DNA of 64,000 nucleotides. Origin: Gaiellasilicea sp963707575 (GTDB taxonomy: Bacteria; Actinomycetota; Thermoleophilia; Gaiellales; Gaiellaceae). A model generated the notes under the pieces. The model was not told the origin of the DNA, did no database searches, and saw nothing but the letters and a program-made list of their open reading frames with translations. Positions 34,299 through 43,252 of the stretch are shown piece by piece. Location: the NCBI GenBank assembly GCA_963707575.1, contig OY970171.1:310001-374000 (forward strand), in the 5' to 3' direction. A program made the translations under genes and the position numbers. Each line of letters opens with the position of its first letter. Position 1 is the first letter of the stretch.

Positions 34299-34694
34299 AT
34301 GGCCGGTTACACCAAGCTCAACCTGAAGCAAGACGTGAAGGACATGGCCCCGGAGTTCGGGCTCTCGCCGGGCCTCGAGTCGCGGTTCGGCCGCGTCCCG
34401 CTCGAGCTCGAGCAGACGGGGCTGAGCTACTTCAAGATCGGTCCGGAGTTCCGCACGCCGTTCGGGCACCGGCACACCGAGCAGGAGGAGCTCTATCTCG
34501 TCGTCGCCGGCAGCGCCCGCGTCAAGCTCGACGACGACGTCGTCGAGCTGCAGCAATGGGACGTCGTCCGGATCCCGCCCGGGACGATGCGGGCCCTCGA
34601 AGGCGGCCCCGACGGCGCCGAGGTGGTCGCCTTCAGCGCGCCGAACAACGAGAACAAGGACATCGAGATGGAACAGGGCTGGTGGAGCGACTGA
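34299..34694 (+). CDS. Cupin-domain protein
   Basis: 131 aa. A single cupin beta-barrel spans about 45-110. Metal ligands of motif 1 are in FGHRHTEQEELYLVVAG (two His and a Glu); motif 2 is VRIPPGTMRALEG, where the usual His is replaced by Arg/Ala, so metal binding may be incomplete. The N-terminus (YTKLNLKQDVKDMAPEFG) matches small cupins often annotated as hypothetical. A clear GAGGAGGATGGA ribosome site precedes the ATG. It is followed after 31 bp by the cNMP gene and diverges from the sensor kinase. Confidence 0.85.
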   Translation: MAGYTKLNLKQDVKDMAPEFGLSPGLESRFGRVPLELEQTGLSYFKIGPEFRTPFGHRHTEQEELYLVVAGSARVKLDDDVVELQQWDVVRIPPGTMRALEGGPDGAEVVAFSAPNNENKDIEMEQGWWSD

Positions 34695-34725
34695 CACGAC
34701 CCTCCGGCAGGAATAGGATCGCGTC

Positions 34726-35142
34726 ATGCGGCTGCGCAAGGACGCGAAGATCGAGTTGATCGCACGGGTGCCGCTCTTCGGGCACTGCACGAAGAAGGAG
34801 CTCGGAGCGATCGCGGCGCGGGCCGACGAGCTGTCGCTGCCCGAGGGTAGGGAGCTGGTGCGGCAGGGCGAGCGCGGCCGGGAGTTCGTCGTGATCGTCG
34901 ACGGGGCAGCCGACGTGCGCAGGAACGGACGCAAGATCAACGAGCTCGGGCGCGGAGACTTCCTCGGCGAGATCGCCCTGCTCTCGGGTGCCCCGCGCAC
35001 CGCCACCGTCACGACGACGACCCCGACGCGGATCCTCGTCCTTACCGACAGCGCCTTCAAGAGCGTCACCACCGAGCTGCCGTCCGTGCAGACGAGGCTG
35101 CTCGCCGCGCTCTCGGCGCGCCTGCACGACGACGCCTTCTAG
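34726..35142 (+). CDS. Stand-alone cyclic nucleotide-binding domain protein
   Basis: 138 aa, a single cNMP fold with phosphate-binding cassette DFLGEIALLSGAPRTATVTT, preceded by a basic N-terminal stretch (RLRKDAKIELIARVPLF). No effector domain is attached. It is the third cNMP-binding protein in the window and resembles the one at 20662-21090 in size and layout. It converges on the ABC permease with a 4-bp overlap of the two stops. Confidence 0.87.
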   Translation: MRLRKDAKIELIARVPLFGHCTKKELGAIAARADELSLPEGRELVRQGERGREFVVIVDGAADVRRNGRKINELGRGDFLGEIALLSGAPRTATVTTTTPTRILVLTDSAFKSVTTELPSVQTRLLAALSARLHDDAF

Positions 35143-35939
35143 TCGATCAGCTTCCGCGTCATGGCGCCGATCGCGACCCGCCAGAGGGCGAGCCCGAAGA
35201 GCACGAGCGCGCCGACGCGCAGGAGATCTGTCCAGCCCTCGAAGCCGAAGACCGCGTGCCGCACGAGCTCGACGGTGTGGTAGAGCGGGTTGAAGTTCGC
35301 CAGGAACTGCGCCCAGCCGGGCAGGGTGTCGATGGGGAAGAACGTCCCCGCGACGAGGAAGAGCGGCGTCAGGACGGCGCTGACGACGTAGTTGAAGTTC
35401 TCGAAGGACTTGGAGAACCCGGCGACGGAGATCCCGAAGCACGCCCAGCCGAAGCCGGAGATCCAGGCGATGTAGGGCACGAGGAGCATCCCCCACGACG
35501 GATCGAGCCCGAAGACCATCGCCACGAGCATGGGCACGCACCCGTACACGCCGGCACGCGTGGCGATCCAGAGCGCCTCGGCGGTGACAAGCTCCTCGGT
35601 GTCCACGGGCGCGGCGAGAATCGCGTCGTACGTGCGCTGGAACTGGTACTTGACGAACGTCCCGAACATGGCCGGGAAGGCGCTCGAGAAGAGCACGGCC
35701 GTCGCGACGGTGCCGGTCCCGACGAACTCCACGTACTCGTAGCCGCCGATCTGGCCGACAAGCGCCCCGAAGCCGAAGCCGAACGCGAGCAGGTAGATCG
35801 TCGGCTCCACGGTCGACGAGAACGTGGAGGACTTCCAGTACGACGAGAAGTTGACGACCTCGCGCACGAGCACGCCGGTGAGAGCAGAGCGCTCGAACCG
35901 GCCGAGTCGGCGGGGTCGTGGCTGGGTCGCAGCCTCCAT
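35139..35939 (-). CDS. ABC-2 type permease (NodJ-like)
   Basis: 266 aa with six TM helices. The N-terminal SALTGVLVREVVNFSSYWKSSTFSSTVEPTIYLLAFGFG and the later FNFVVSAVLTPLFLVAGTFFPI-like segment (here ENFNYVVSAVLTPLFLVAG) are characteristic of the NodJ/DrrB branch; the last conserved block is NPLYHTVELVRHAVFG. The start overlaps the ATPase stop (ATGA). Together the two form an exporter of polysaccharide, lipid or drug; the exact cargo cannot be inferred. Confidence 0.9.
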   Translation of the reverse strand: MEAATQPRPRRLGRFERSALTGVLVREVVNFSSYWKSSTFSSTVEPTIYLLAFGFGFGALVGQIGGYEYVEFVGTGTVATAVLFSSAFPAMFGTFVKYQFQRTYDAILAAPVDTEELVTAEALWIATRAGVYGCVPMLVAMVFGLDPSWGMLLVPYIAWISGFGWACFGISVAGFSKSFENFNYVVSAVLTPLFLVAGTFFPIDTLPGWAQFLANFNPLYHTVELVRHAVFGFEGWTDLLRVGALVLFGLALWRVAIGAMTRKLID

Positions 35940-36835
35940 CAGGCGATCTCCTCGCCGGTGAGGAGCACGAAGACGTCCTCGAGGTTCGCCGGACGCCGCT
36001 CGCCCTCGATGCCGAGGCCGTTGCCGTTGTCGATCCCGAGGATGGAGACGCTCGTGCCGGTTCGGCGGGTCCGCAGCCCCGACGCGCTCGCCTCGCCCTC
36101 GACCTCCGCCAGTCGCGCCGGCGGGCCGTACACCTCGAGCACCTCGTTCCCGGCGTGCTCGCTGACGAGCGCCGAGGGCGAGCCCGCGGCGACGGCCTTG
36201 CCGTGCGACATGATCAACACCGTGTCCGCGAGGCGCTCCGCCTCCTCGATGTAGTGCGTCGACATCAGGATCGTCGTGCCCTCGCTGCGGAGCGCGTCGA
36301 TCAGCGCCCAGAGCTCCTGGCGCACCTGCGGGTCGAGCCCCACCGTCGGCTCGTCCAGGAGCACGAGCCGGGGCCGGTGCACGAGCGCCCGGGCGATCAA
36401 CAGCCGCCGGCGCATGCCGCCGGAGAGCTTGTCGACGCGGGTGTCCCGCCGGTCGACGAGCTTGGCCATCACGAGCGCGCGCTCGATCGCCTCGCGCCGG
36501 TCCGCACGGCCGATCCGGTACAGGTGCGCGAACACGAGCAGGTTCTGCTCGACCGTGAGCGTGACGTCGAGGTTGTCCAGCTGAGGCGTCACGCCGAGCT
36601 GTGCGCGCGCCTGCTTCGACTCCTCGGGCAGCTTGAAGCCGAGCACGTCCAGCTCGCCCTCGTCGGCGATCGCCTGCGCCGTCAGCAGCCGCATCGTCGT
36701 CGATTTGCCCGCGCCGTTCGGGCCGAGCAGGCCGACGCACGTGCCCTCGGGCACGTCGAGGTCGAGCCCGGCGACGGCGGTGATCGCGCCGTAGCGCTTC
36801 ACCGCGCCGCGCAGCCGGATCGCCAGCTGGGTCAC
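35939..36835 (-). CDS. ABC exporter ATP-binding protein (NodI/DrrA-like)
   Basis: 298 aa. Walker A is GLLGPNGAGKSTTMRLL, the signature is KLSGGMRRRL, Walker B is LVLLDEPTVGLDP, and the switch is STHYIEEAERLAD. The C-terminal 80 residues form the DUF4162-type extension usual in DrrA/NodI. It follows the MFS pump by 25 bp and is coupled to the permease by an ATGA overlap, so the three genes form an efflux operon. Confidence 0.93.
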   Translation of the reverse strand: MTQLAIRLRGAVKRYGAITAVAGLDLDVPEGTCVGLLGPNGAGKSTTMRLLTAQAIADEGELDVLGFKLPEESKQARAQLGVTPQLDNLDVTLTVEQNLLVFAHLYRIGRADRREAIERALVMAKLVDRRDTRVDKLSGGMRRRLLIARALVHRPRLVLLDEPTVGLDPQVRQELWALIDALRSEGTTILMSTHYIEEAERLADTVLIMSHGKAVAAGSPSALVSEHAGNEVLEVYGPPARLAEVEGEASASGLRTRRTGTSVSILGIDNGNGLGIEGERRPANLEDVFVLLTGEEIA

Positions 36836-36860
36836 CTGTTCACCTTACTGACGGCCCCGC

Positions 36861-38306
36861 TCAGTCGGCCTGCGCCCCCGCGGGCTCCCCGATCGCGCCT
36901 TCGCCGCCGTGCTCGGGCGCGTAGGCACCGGCGCGCAGGAGCGTGCCGCCGATCACGGCCGCGGCTGCTGCGAACAGGGCTCCGAGGAGGAAGGCCGCGT
37001 GGTAGCCGGTCGTCAGCGCCTCCAGCGAGTCGCCGTTCGTGCGGGCCGCGGCGACGCTCGCCAGGACGGCGAGGCCGAGCGCACCGCCCATCATGAACGA
37101 CGTGTTGACGACTCCCGACGCCAGCCCGGCCTCGCTCGGCTCCACGTCGCTCATGGCTGCGAGGAGCACCGGGTTGAACGCCATCCCGGCGCCGAGCCCG
37201 AGCAGGATCATGCTCGGCAGCACGTCGATCACGAAGTTCCCGTCCACCGGGGCGCGAGCGAACAGCAGCAGGCCCAGGGCCGCGATCATCAGCCCGGTGA
37301 ACAGCGGCGGCCTGAAGCCGAAGCGCATCACGAGCTTCGCGGAGAGGCCCACTGAGAGGATGCCCATGATCAGGTTGCCCGGCAGGAAGGCGAGGCCGAC
37401 CTGCAGGGGGCTGTAGCCGAGCACGAGCTGGAGGTAGAGCGCCGAGAGGAAGAACCACGCGAACATGGCCGCGGCCCAGAGGATGCCGACGACGTTGGAG
37501 ACCGCGACGTTGCGCAGCCGGAAGAGGCCGAGGGGCATGAGCGGGGACGGGACGCGCGACTCGATCACGAGGAAGACCCCCAGCAGCAGCGCCGAGACGC
37601 CGAGGAGCCCGAGCGTCTGGGCGGACGTCCACCCTTCCTGGTTGCCGTTCACGATCGCGTAGACCGCCAGCATGAGCGAGGCCGTGATGGTGACAGCGCC
37701 CGCAATGTCGAGACGCGCATCCGGGGTGACCACAGGAGCCGCCGGCACGAGCTTCAGCGTCAGGACGACGACGAGCACACCGACCGGCACGTTGACGAGG
37801 AAGATCCAGTGCCAGTTGAGGATGTCGGTCAGGATGCCGCCGAGAATCACCCCCATGCTGCCGCCGCCCGAGGCGACGAAGCCGAAGATGCCCATCGCCT
37901 TGGCGCGTTCGCCCGCCTCCGTGAACAGCGTCATCATCAGCGAGAGCGCGACCGCGGAGACGACGGCGGCGCCGAGGCCCTGTACGGCTCGCGCCCCGAC
38001 CAGCAGCTCTTGCGAGTTGGCGAGGCCGCAGGCGAGCGAGGCCGCCGTGAAGAGCGCCGTGCCGATGATGAAGAGGCGCCGATGCCCGAAGAGGTCGCCC
38101 AGCCGCCCGCCGAGGAGCAGGAAGCCTCCGAAGGTGAGCAGGTACGCGTTCACGATCCAGGCGAGCGACGTCTCGGAGAACCCGAGGTCCTCGCGGATCG
38201 ACGGCAGCGCGACGCCGACGATCGAGACGTCCAGGACGATCATCAGGTCCCCAAGGCAGAGGACGTACAGCGCGAGCCAGCGGGTGCGGCTGTCCAGGTT
38301 GCTCAT
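36861..38306 (-). CDS. MFS drug efflux transporter, DHA2 (EmrB/QacA) family
   Basis: 481 aa with about 14 hydrophobic helices. Family motifs: DLMIVLDVSIVGVALPSIREDLGFS (helix 1), WIVNAYLLTFGGFLLLGGRLGDLFGHRRLF (motif A), and the motif C-like GGSMGVILGGILTDILNWHWIFLVNVPVG. It exports cationic or amphiphilic drugs by proton antiport. The ATG lies 115 bp from a divergent STAS gene, and I see no TetR regulator next to it. Confidence 0.92.
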   Translation of the reverse strand: MSNLDSRTRWLALYVLCLGDLMIVLDVSIVGVALPSIREDLGFSETSLAWIVNAYLLTFGGFLLLGGRLGDLFGHRRLFIIGTALFTAASLACGLANSQELLVGARAVQGLGAAVVSAVALSLMMTLFTEAGERAKAMGIFGFVASGGGSMGVILGGILTDILNWHWIFLVNVPVGVLVVVLTLKLVPAAPVVTPDARLDIAGAVTITASLMLAVYAIVNGNQEGWTSAQTLGLLGVSALLLGVFLVIESRVPSPLMPLGLFRLRNVAVSNVVGILWAAAMFAWFFLSALYLQLVLGYSPLQVGLAFLPGNLIMGILSVGLSAKLVMRFGFRPPLFTGLMIAALGLLLFARAPVDGNFVIDVLPSMILLGLGAGMAFNPVLLAAMSDVEPSEAGLASGVVNTSFMMGGALGLAVLASVAAARTNGDSLEALTTGYHAAFLLGALFAAAAAVIGGTLLRAGAYAPEHGGEGAIGEPAGAQAD

Positions 38307-38421
38307 CTCATCACCTCTCGGGCTGGTGTGTTCGGTTCATGAAGCGTTAGACGGCCTTGCGGGCGTGAACTCATCGGTGCTGCGCCGATGAGTTTCGTCC
38401 AGGCCCGAGGTCTTGTTTGGG

Positions 38422-38712
38422 ATGGCTACGCCAGCGCCGCACGCGGTCCACTTTGCGATCCGCGGCCCGATCGACCGCACCGACGTTCCCGGGCTGTGCG
38501 ACCGCGTGTGCGCACTGCTGCGCGAGAGCGGCACCAGCCTCGTCCTGTGCGACGTGAGCGGCGTCGAGCCGAGCGTCGTCACGGTCGACGCACTGGCGCG
38601 GCTTCAGCTCGGCGCGCAGCGGAGCGGCTGCCGGATCCGCCTGCGCAACGCGTCGAGCGCGCTCCGTGAGCTCGTCGCCTTCATGGGGCTCGGCGACGTC
38701 CTGCCGGAGTAG
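38422..38712 (+). CDS. STAS-domain (anti-anti-sigma-like) protein
   Basis: 96 aa, or 99 from an in-frame TTG at 38413. The STAS fold is recognisable from VHFAIRGPIDRTDVPGLCDRV, TSLVLCDVSGVEPSVVTVDALARLQLGAQRSGC and LRNASSALRELVAFMGL. The usual phosphorylatable Ser after the VDFSGV-like strand (normally DSS/DST) is replaced by EPSVVTVD; whether the first Ser or the Thr is used is unclear. It is isolated from any anti-sigma kinase here. It converges on the SigG-like sigma gene. Confidence 0.82.
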   Translation: MATPAPHAVHFAIRGPIDRTDVPGLCDRVCALLRESGTSLVLCDVSGVEPSVVTVDALARLQLGAQRSGCRIRLRNASSALRELVAFMGLGDVLPE

Positions 38713-38720
38713 CGGCCCTC

Positions 38721-39734
38721 CTAGACGGCGAACTGCAGCGGCAGGCCGAAGAGCGGGAAGACGGCCTCGGTGTCCAGGAAGAAGGTGAAACCGACGATCT
38801 TGCCCCGCTCGAGCTCGAGCACCTGAAGCGCCCACGGCACGTGGCCCTCGCCGTCGGGGTTCGGCTTGTACTGCCCGAACGCCGGTGACCCGTTGGCCGT
38901 GACCGTGGGGATCACCCGCGAGTCGCGGCAGCCGGCGCCCGGGCCTACCCACCAGGCGAGGATGTCGTCGCGCCCGCTCACCCACAGCGCGAACGGCGGC
39001 ATCGACTGCGTCGCGTCCTCGTGGATCAGCGACGTGAGCGCCTCCATGTCGTAGCGCTCGAACGCCTCCACGTAACGCGCCAGCAGCTCGGCGTCCGCCT
39101 CGTCCAGTGACGTCGTTCCCGGGCTCAGGTCGCTCGCCTCCAGGGTCGCGCGCGCCCTCTGCAGGGCGCTGTTGACCGAGGCGACGCTCGTCTCCAGGAG
39201 CTCGGCCACCTCCGCCGCCTTCCAACGCAGGACCTCGCAGAGGATCAGGACGGCACGCTGCCGGGGCGGCAGGTGCTGGAGCGCAGCCACGAACGCCAGC
39301 CGGATCGTCTCGCGCGCGACCGCCACCTCCGCCGGATCACCCTCGGCAGGGACGACGCGGGCATCGGGCATCGGCTCGATCCACGTCACCTCGGGCAGCG
39401 TCGGGCCCGGCTCGAGGGCGCCGGAGCTCGCCGGGCCGAGGTCCATCGGGAGCGCGCGGCGCTTCCTCCCCTCCAACATGTCGAGACAGACGTTGGTCGC
39501 GATGCGGTAGAGCCAGGAGCGCAGCGCCGCCCGGCCTTCGAAGCGGTCGTAGCTCCGCCAGGCCCGCACCATCGTCTCCTGCACGGCGTCCTCCGCCTCG
39601 AAGGAGGAGCCCAGCATCCGGTAGCAGTAGCCGGTCAGCTCCGAGCGGTACTGCTCGAGCTTGAGCTCCAGCTCTCGGGATCCGCCTCGCGCCGCGGTCT
39701 CGGGCGCGTCGGCTGTCGCTTCGAGGTCGGTCAC
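38721..39734 (-). CDS. SigG-type ECF sigma factor with C-terminal SnoaL-like domain
   Basis: 337 aa. Region 2: LTGYCYRMLGSSFEAEDAVQETMVRAWRSYDRF followed by LRSWLYRIATNVCLDML. Region 4: LQHLPPRQRAVLILCEVLRWKAAEVAELLETSVASVNSALQRAR. A SnoaL/NTF2-like domain fills about 205-337 (LARYVEAFERYDMEALTSLIHEDATQSMPP, the WVSGRDDILAWW block). In such sigma factors the NTF2-like domain acts in cis in place of an anti-sigma factor. Regulatory partners are not visible in the neighbourhood. Confidence 0.92.
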   Translation of the reverse strand: MTDLEATADAPETAARGGSRELELKLEQYRSELTGYCYRMLGSSFEAEDAVQETMVRAWRSYDRFEGRAALRSWLYRIATNVCLDMLEGRKRRALPMDLGPASSGALEPGPTLPEVTWIEPMPDARVVPAEGDPAEVAVARETIRLAFVAALQHLPPRQRAVLILCEVLRWKAAEVAELLETSVASVNSALQRARATLEASDLSPGTTSLDEADAELLARYVEAFERYDMEALTSLIHEDATQSMPPFALWVSGRDDILAWWVGPGAGCRDSRVIPTVTANGSPAFGQYKPNPDGEGHVPWALQVLELERGKIVGFTFFLDTEAVFPLFGLPLQFAV

Positions 39735-39755
39735 CCACCGAAGGGTACCGGGCCG

Positions 39756-39789
39756 TGCTCCCCGGCCGACGTGTTCCGGCCGGGGAGCA
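39756..39789 (-). terminator. 13-bp hairpin after the ABC exporter operon
   Basis: TGCTCCCCGGCCG (39756-39768) pairs exactly with 39777-39789 over an 8-nt loop. It lies 11 bp beyond the FtsX-type permease stop and 22 bp before the sigma-gene start, so it probably ends the ABC transcript. No T tract follows. Confidence 0.6.
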
Positions 39790-39799
39790 GCCTGTCGCC

Positions 39800-42355
39800 C
39801 TACTCGTACTGGAGGGCCTCCAGCACGTTCAGCCTCGACGCACGCCGTGCCGGCAGGATCGCGGCCAGCATCCCCGCCAGGATCGCGACGAAGACGAAGA
39901 CTGCGAGCGTCCCGGCCGGCACCGACAGAACGATCCCGTAGTCGGAGAGGGCCAGCGTCGTGATGAACGCCAGGAACAGCCCGACGGCGATTCCGAGTGC
40001 CGCCCCGATCAACGCGGTGACGATGCTCTCGTGCCGGATCATCCTGCGCACCTGGCGGCGGGTCATGCCGATCGCCCGCAGCATCCCCAGCTCGCGTGTT
40101 CGCTCGAAGACCGAGAGCACGAGCGTGTTGATGACGCCGAACAGGCTGACGATGACGGACAGCCCGAGCAGGACGTAGAGCACGTTCAGCGTCGTCGTCA
40201 GCTCGGCGAGCTGACCGTCCTTGAACTCGTCGCGCGTCTCGACCGAGACGTCGGGGAACGCGACGAGCGCCTGCTCGAGCCTGGCGGTGTTCGCGTCGGA
40301 CGGGCCGCCGCTGATGTTCAGCAGCGTCAGCTCGTTGTCGTGATTCGTGAACGCGTCGTCGAAGGTCTCCTTGGAGATCGTCACGCCGTCGCTGAAGGGG
40401 GAGCCGCCCTTCGGCTCGTCGAAGACTCCCTCGATCTGCAGCTCGAGCGTCTGCCCCGCCGGCGTCTCGACGGTGATGGGGGAGCCGACCTTCAGCCCGT
40501 TCTCCTCGGCGTAGCGGTCGGTGACGAACGCGCCGTCGCGGCCGAGCCTGCCGGGCACAGTGGTGGAGCCCTCCGTCCAGGCCATCTCGACGGTCCTGCT
40601 GAGGTTGCGGTCGACGCCCGTGACGTGGATCGCGTCGCCGTTGCGCTTGGCGTCGGCACCGCGGATCTCGGAGACCACGGTCCCCGGCTCACCGGCCACG
40701 GTCTCCGCGGCCTGGCTCGACACCTTCTCGGCGTCGGCCGTGAGTGCATAGTCGGCCACGAAGAGCTCGTTCACGGCACTCGTGAACGACGTGCGCACGC
40801 CCTGGCCGAGCACAGCGACGAAGGTGATCAGGGCCAGCCCGATCATCACTGCAGCCGCGGTGGAGGCGGTGCGGGTCGGGTTCCGCACCGCGTTCTGGCG
40901 TGCCAGCGCGCCGGCGGTGCCGCCGAGCCGCGCGCCGGGGGCTCCCAGCACGAAGGCAAGCGGACGCACCACGCGTGAGGCGACCATCGACACGCTCACG
41001 AAGAGCAGCAGCACGCCGAGCACGAGCGCGACGATGCGCACGATCGTCTCGAGCCCACTCGCGAACACGCCGTAGGAGAAGAGCGCGAGCGCGGCCACGA
41101 AGACGACCGCGGACACGCGCACCGCATAGCGCGCGAAGCGCGATGCAGGCATGACGGCGCCCTCGCGAACCGCCGCGATCGGCGGGATCCGGGTCGCGCG
41201 AACTGCGGGCCGAAGGCTCGCCAGGAGCGCGATCAGCGTCCCGACGGCGAGGCTGACGATGATCGTCCGGGGCGCGAAGACGAGCCCGCCACTTGGCAGC
41301 TCGATCCCCAGCGTCTCCAAGAGCGCCATCAGCCCCACGGCGATGCCGAGCCCGAGGAAGAGGCCCAGCAACGAGCCGACGATCCCGATTGCCACCGACT
41401 CGAGCACCACCGAGCGGAGCACCTGGCCCCGCGAGGCGCCGAGCGTCCGCAGCGTGGCGAGCTCGCGCATCCGTTGCGCGACGGTGATCGCGAGCGTGTT
41501 CGCGATCACGAAGCTGCCGACGAAGAGCGAGATCCCGCCGAAGCCGAGCAGGACGTACTTGATGATGTCCATGCCCTCCTGGGTCTCCTTGCTGTCCGCG
41601 GCCGCCTGGGCCTCCGCGCCCTGGACCTGCGTCGTCTCGGAGAGGAGCGGCTGGATCTGGGTCACGAGCTCGGCCTCCGAGACGCCGGGATCGGCGCCGA
41701 CACGGATCAGGTCGAACTTGGCCCGCTTGTCGAACAGCTTCTGGGCGGTGCCGAGATCGAAGACGGAGATGGACGACCCGCCGAGCGAGTCGGCCGCGCC
41801 GAACGTGACGATCCCGGTGATCCGGTACTGGTCGACTGCGCCGCTGCCGAACGCCCCCACCGTCTGCCCGACGGTGAAGTCCTGCTTCTCGGCGGTCGCC
41901 TTGTCGATCGCGATCTCGCCGTCGCCGCTGGGCCAATCGCCCTGGGCGAGCTCGAGCGGGTTCAGGCTCTGGTCGGCCGAGGCCTCGACCCCCCAGGCGA
42001 TACCGCTACCGGCCTTGCCGATCGGCGTTCCGTCCTTGTCGACCAGTCTGGCCTCGTCCTCGATCGAGCCCTGCGCGACGCGAACGCCCGGCAGGGTCTC
42101 GACCTCGCGCAGGACGGCGGCCGAGAAGGCCGGTGCCTCCGTCTCGCCGTCGTCGGTCTCGATCGCCTGCTTCGAGCTGATGATCGCGTCCGTCGCTGCG
42201 TAGGACTCGTCGTAGACGCTGTCGAAGCTCTTGCTCAACGTGTCGGTGAGCACGTAGCTGCCGCTGATCATCGCGACGCCGAGCACGATCGCAAAGCCGG
42301 TCAGGATAGCGCGCAGCTTGCGGCCGAGCAACCCTTTGAGCGCGACCCCGATCAT
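39800..42355 (-). CDS. FtsX/MacB-type ABC transporter permease (two repeats)
   Basis: 851 aa with an N-terminal TM helix (LRAILTGFAIVLGVAMISGSYVL), a large extracytoplasmic MacB-PCD domain (about 45-240), three helices (with RMRELATLRTLGASRGQVLRSVVLE), a central helix pair, a second large loop (about 490-700), and three final helices (FERTRELGMLRAIGMTRRQVRRM). This duplicated layout is typical of actinobacterial exporters that move lipoproteins, peptides or drugs by mechanotransmission. The start overlaps the ATPase stop (ATGA). Confidence 0.92.
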   Translation of the reverse strand: MIGVALKGLLGRKLRAILTGFAIVLGVAMISGSYVLTDTLSKSFDSVYDESYAATDAIISSKQAIETDDGETEAPAFSAAVLREVETLPGVRVAQGSIEDEARLVDKDGTPIGKAGSGIAWGVEASADQSLNPLELAQGDWPSGDGEIAIDKATAEKQDFTVGQTVGAFGSGAVDQYRITGIVTFGAADSLGGSSISVFDLGTAQKLFDKRAKFDLIRVGADPGVSEAELVTQIQPLLSETTQVQGAEAQAAADSKETQEGMDIIKYVLLGFGGISLFVGSFVIANTLAITVAQRMRELATLRTLGASRGQVLRSVVLESVAIGIVGSLLGLFLGLGIAVGLMALLETLGIELPSGGLVFAPRTIIVSLAVGTLIALLASLRPAVRATRIPPIAAVREGAVMPASRFARYAVRVSAVVFVAALALFSYGVFASGLETIVRIVALVLGVLLLFVSVSMVASRVVRPLAFVLGAPGARLGGTAGALARQNAVRNPTRTASTAAAVMIGLALITFVAVLGQGVRTSFTSAVNELFVADYALTADAEKVSSQAAETVAGEPGTVVSEIRGADAKRNGDAIHVTGVDRNLSRTVEMAWTEGSTTVPGRLGRDGAFVTDRYAEENGLKVGSPITVETPAGQTLELQIEGVFDEPKGGSPFSDGVTISKETFDDAFTNHDNELTLLNISGGPSDANTARLEQALVAFPDVSVETRDEFKDGQLAELTTTLNVLYVLLGLSVIVSLFGVINTLVLSVFERTRELGMLRAIGMTRRQVRRMIRHESIVTALIGAALGIAVGLFLAFITTLALSDYGIVLSVPAGTLAVFVFVAILAGMLAAILPARRASRLNVLEALQYE

Positions 42356-43125
42356 GGCGCCGCCACCTCCTCCAGCGCCGCGAGGATCTCGTGCGTCGTC
42401 GAGGGCCCCACGTCCTTGACGATCTGGCCGTCGGCGAGGAAGAGGATGCGATCGGCAATCGCCGCCGCGTGCGGATCGTGCGTGACCATCACGGTCGTCT
42501 GGCCGTAGCCGTCGACGGACTCGCGCAGGAGCGAGAGGATCTCCGTCCCGGTACGCGAGTCCAGGTTGCCGGTCGGTTCGTCGGCGAACATCACCGTCGG
42601 CTTCGAGACGAGGGCCCGAGCGATCGCGACGCGCTGCTGCTGGCCGCCGGAGAGCTCCGAGGGCCGGTGGGTGAGCCGGTCCTTGAGCCCGACCGTCGTC
42701 GTCAGCTCGTCGAGCCAGGCCGGATCCACCTTCTCACCGGCGATCGAGAGCGGCAGGACGATATTCTCCTTCGCGCTCAGCATCGGCAGCAGGTTGAAGA
42801 ACTGGAAGATGAAGCCGATGTGTTCGCGCCGCAGTTTCGTCAGCTGCGTGTCGTTCAGCTCCCCGAGCGCCGTCCCGGAGATCCAGACGGCGCCTTCGGT
42901 CGGCTTGTCGAGGCCGGCGAAGATGTGCATCAGCGTCGACTTGCCGGACCCCGACGGGCCCATGACGGCGGTGAGCTTGCCGCTCAGCACCTCCACCGAG
43001 ACGCCGCGCAGAGCGTCGACGGCGGTCTCGCCCTCCCCGTAGCGCCTGGTGATGCCCGCGCCTGCGACGACCGGGACGGAACGTGCCGGCGCCTGCTGAT
43101 CGCTCTGGACGACAACCGATCTCAT
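42352..43125 (-). CDS. ABC transporter ATP-binding protein (MacB/LolD-like)
   Basis: 257 aa from ATG 43125 with AAGGGGAG upstream. Walker A is MGPSGSGKSTLMHI; the Q-loop is FIFQFFNLLPMLSAKENIVLPL; the signature is ELSGGQQQRVAIARAL; Walker B is VMFADEPTGNLDS (the family-specific GNLD); the switch is VTHDPHAA. The 43-bp site B begins 79 bp upstream, so this operon shares its presumed regulation with MMPL. Confidence 0.94.
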   Translation of the reverse strand: MRSVVVQSDQQAPARSVPVVAGAGITRRYGEGETAVDALRGVSVEVLSGKLTAVMGPSGSGKSTLMHIFAGLDKPTEGAVWISGTALGELNDTQLTKLRREHIGFIFQFFNLLPMLSAKENIVLPLSIAGEKVDPAWLDELTTTVGLKDRLTHRPSELSGGQQQRVAIARALVSKPTVMFADEPTGNLDSRTGTEILSLLRESVDGYGQTTVMVTHDPHAAAIADRILFLADGQIVKDVGPSTTHEILAALEEVAAP

Positions 43126-43203
43126 CGCTCTGCTCCCCTTCCACGTGGCCCAGCGCGAAGGCGCGGGATCCTGCTTCCACGCTCCCACCCGCGGCGCCCG
43201 CGC

Positions 43204-43246
43204 GGAAGGCGGGTATCTGGCGGTTCGAGGGGCGGGTTTTCTGGTG
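43204..43246 (-). promoter_or_regulatory. Conserved 43-bp element, site B (upstream of the MacB-like operon)
   Basis: Same first ten bases (GGAAGGCGGG, plus strand) and same last nine (TTTCTGGTG) as sites A and C, exactly 43 bp long. It sits between the second hydrolase stop and the ABC ATPase start. A GGAGCGTGGAAG block in a -10-like position follows about 17 bp after the TTCC, matching the block at site A. Confidence 0.75.
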
Positions 43247-43252
43247 TCTCGG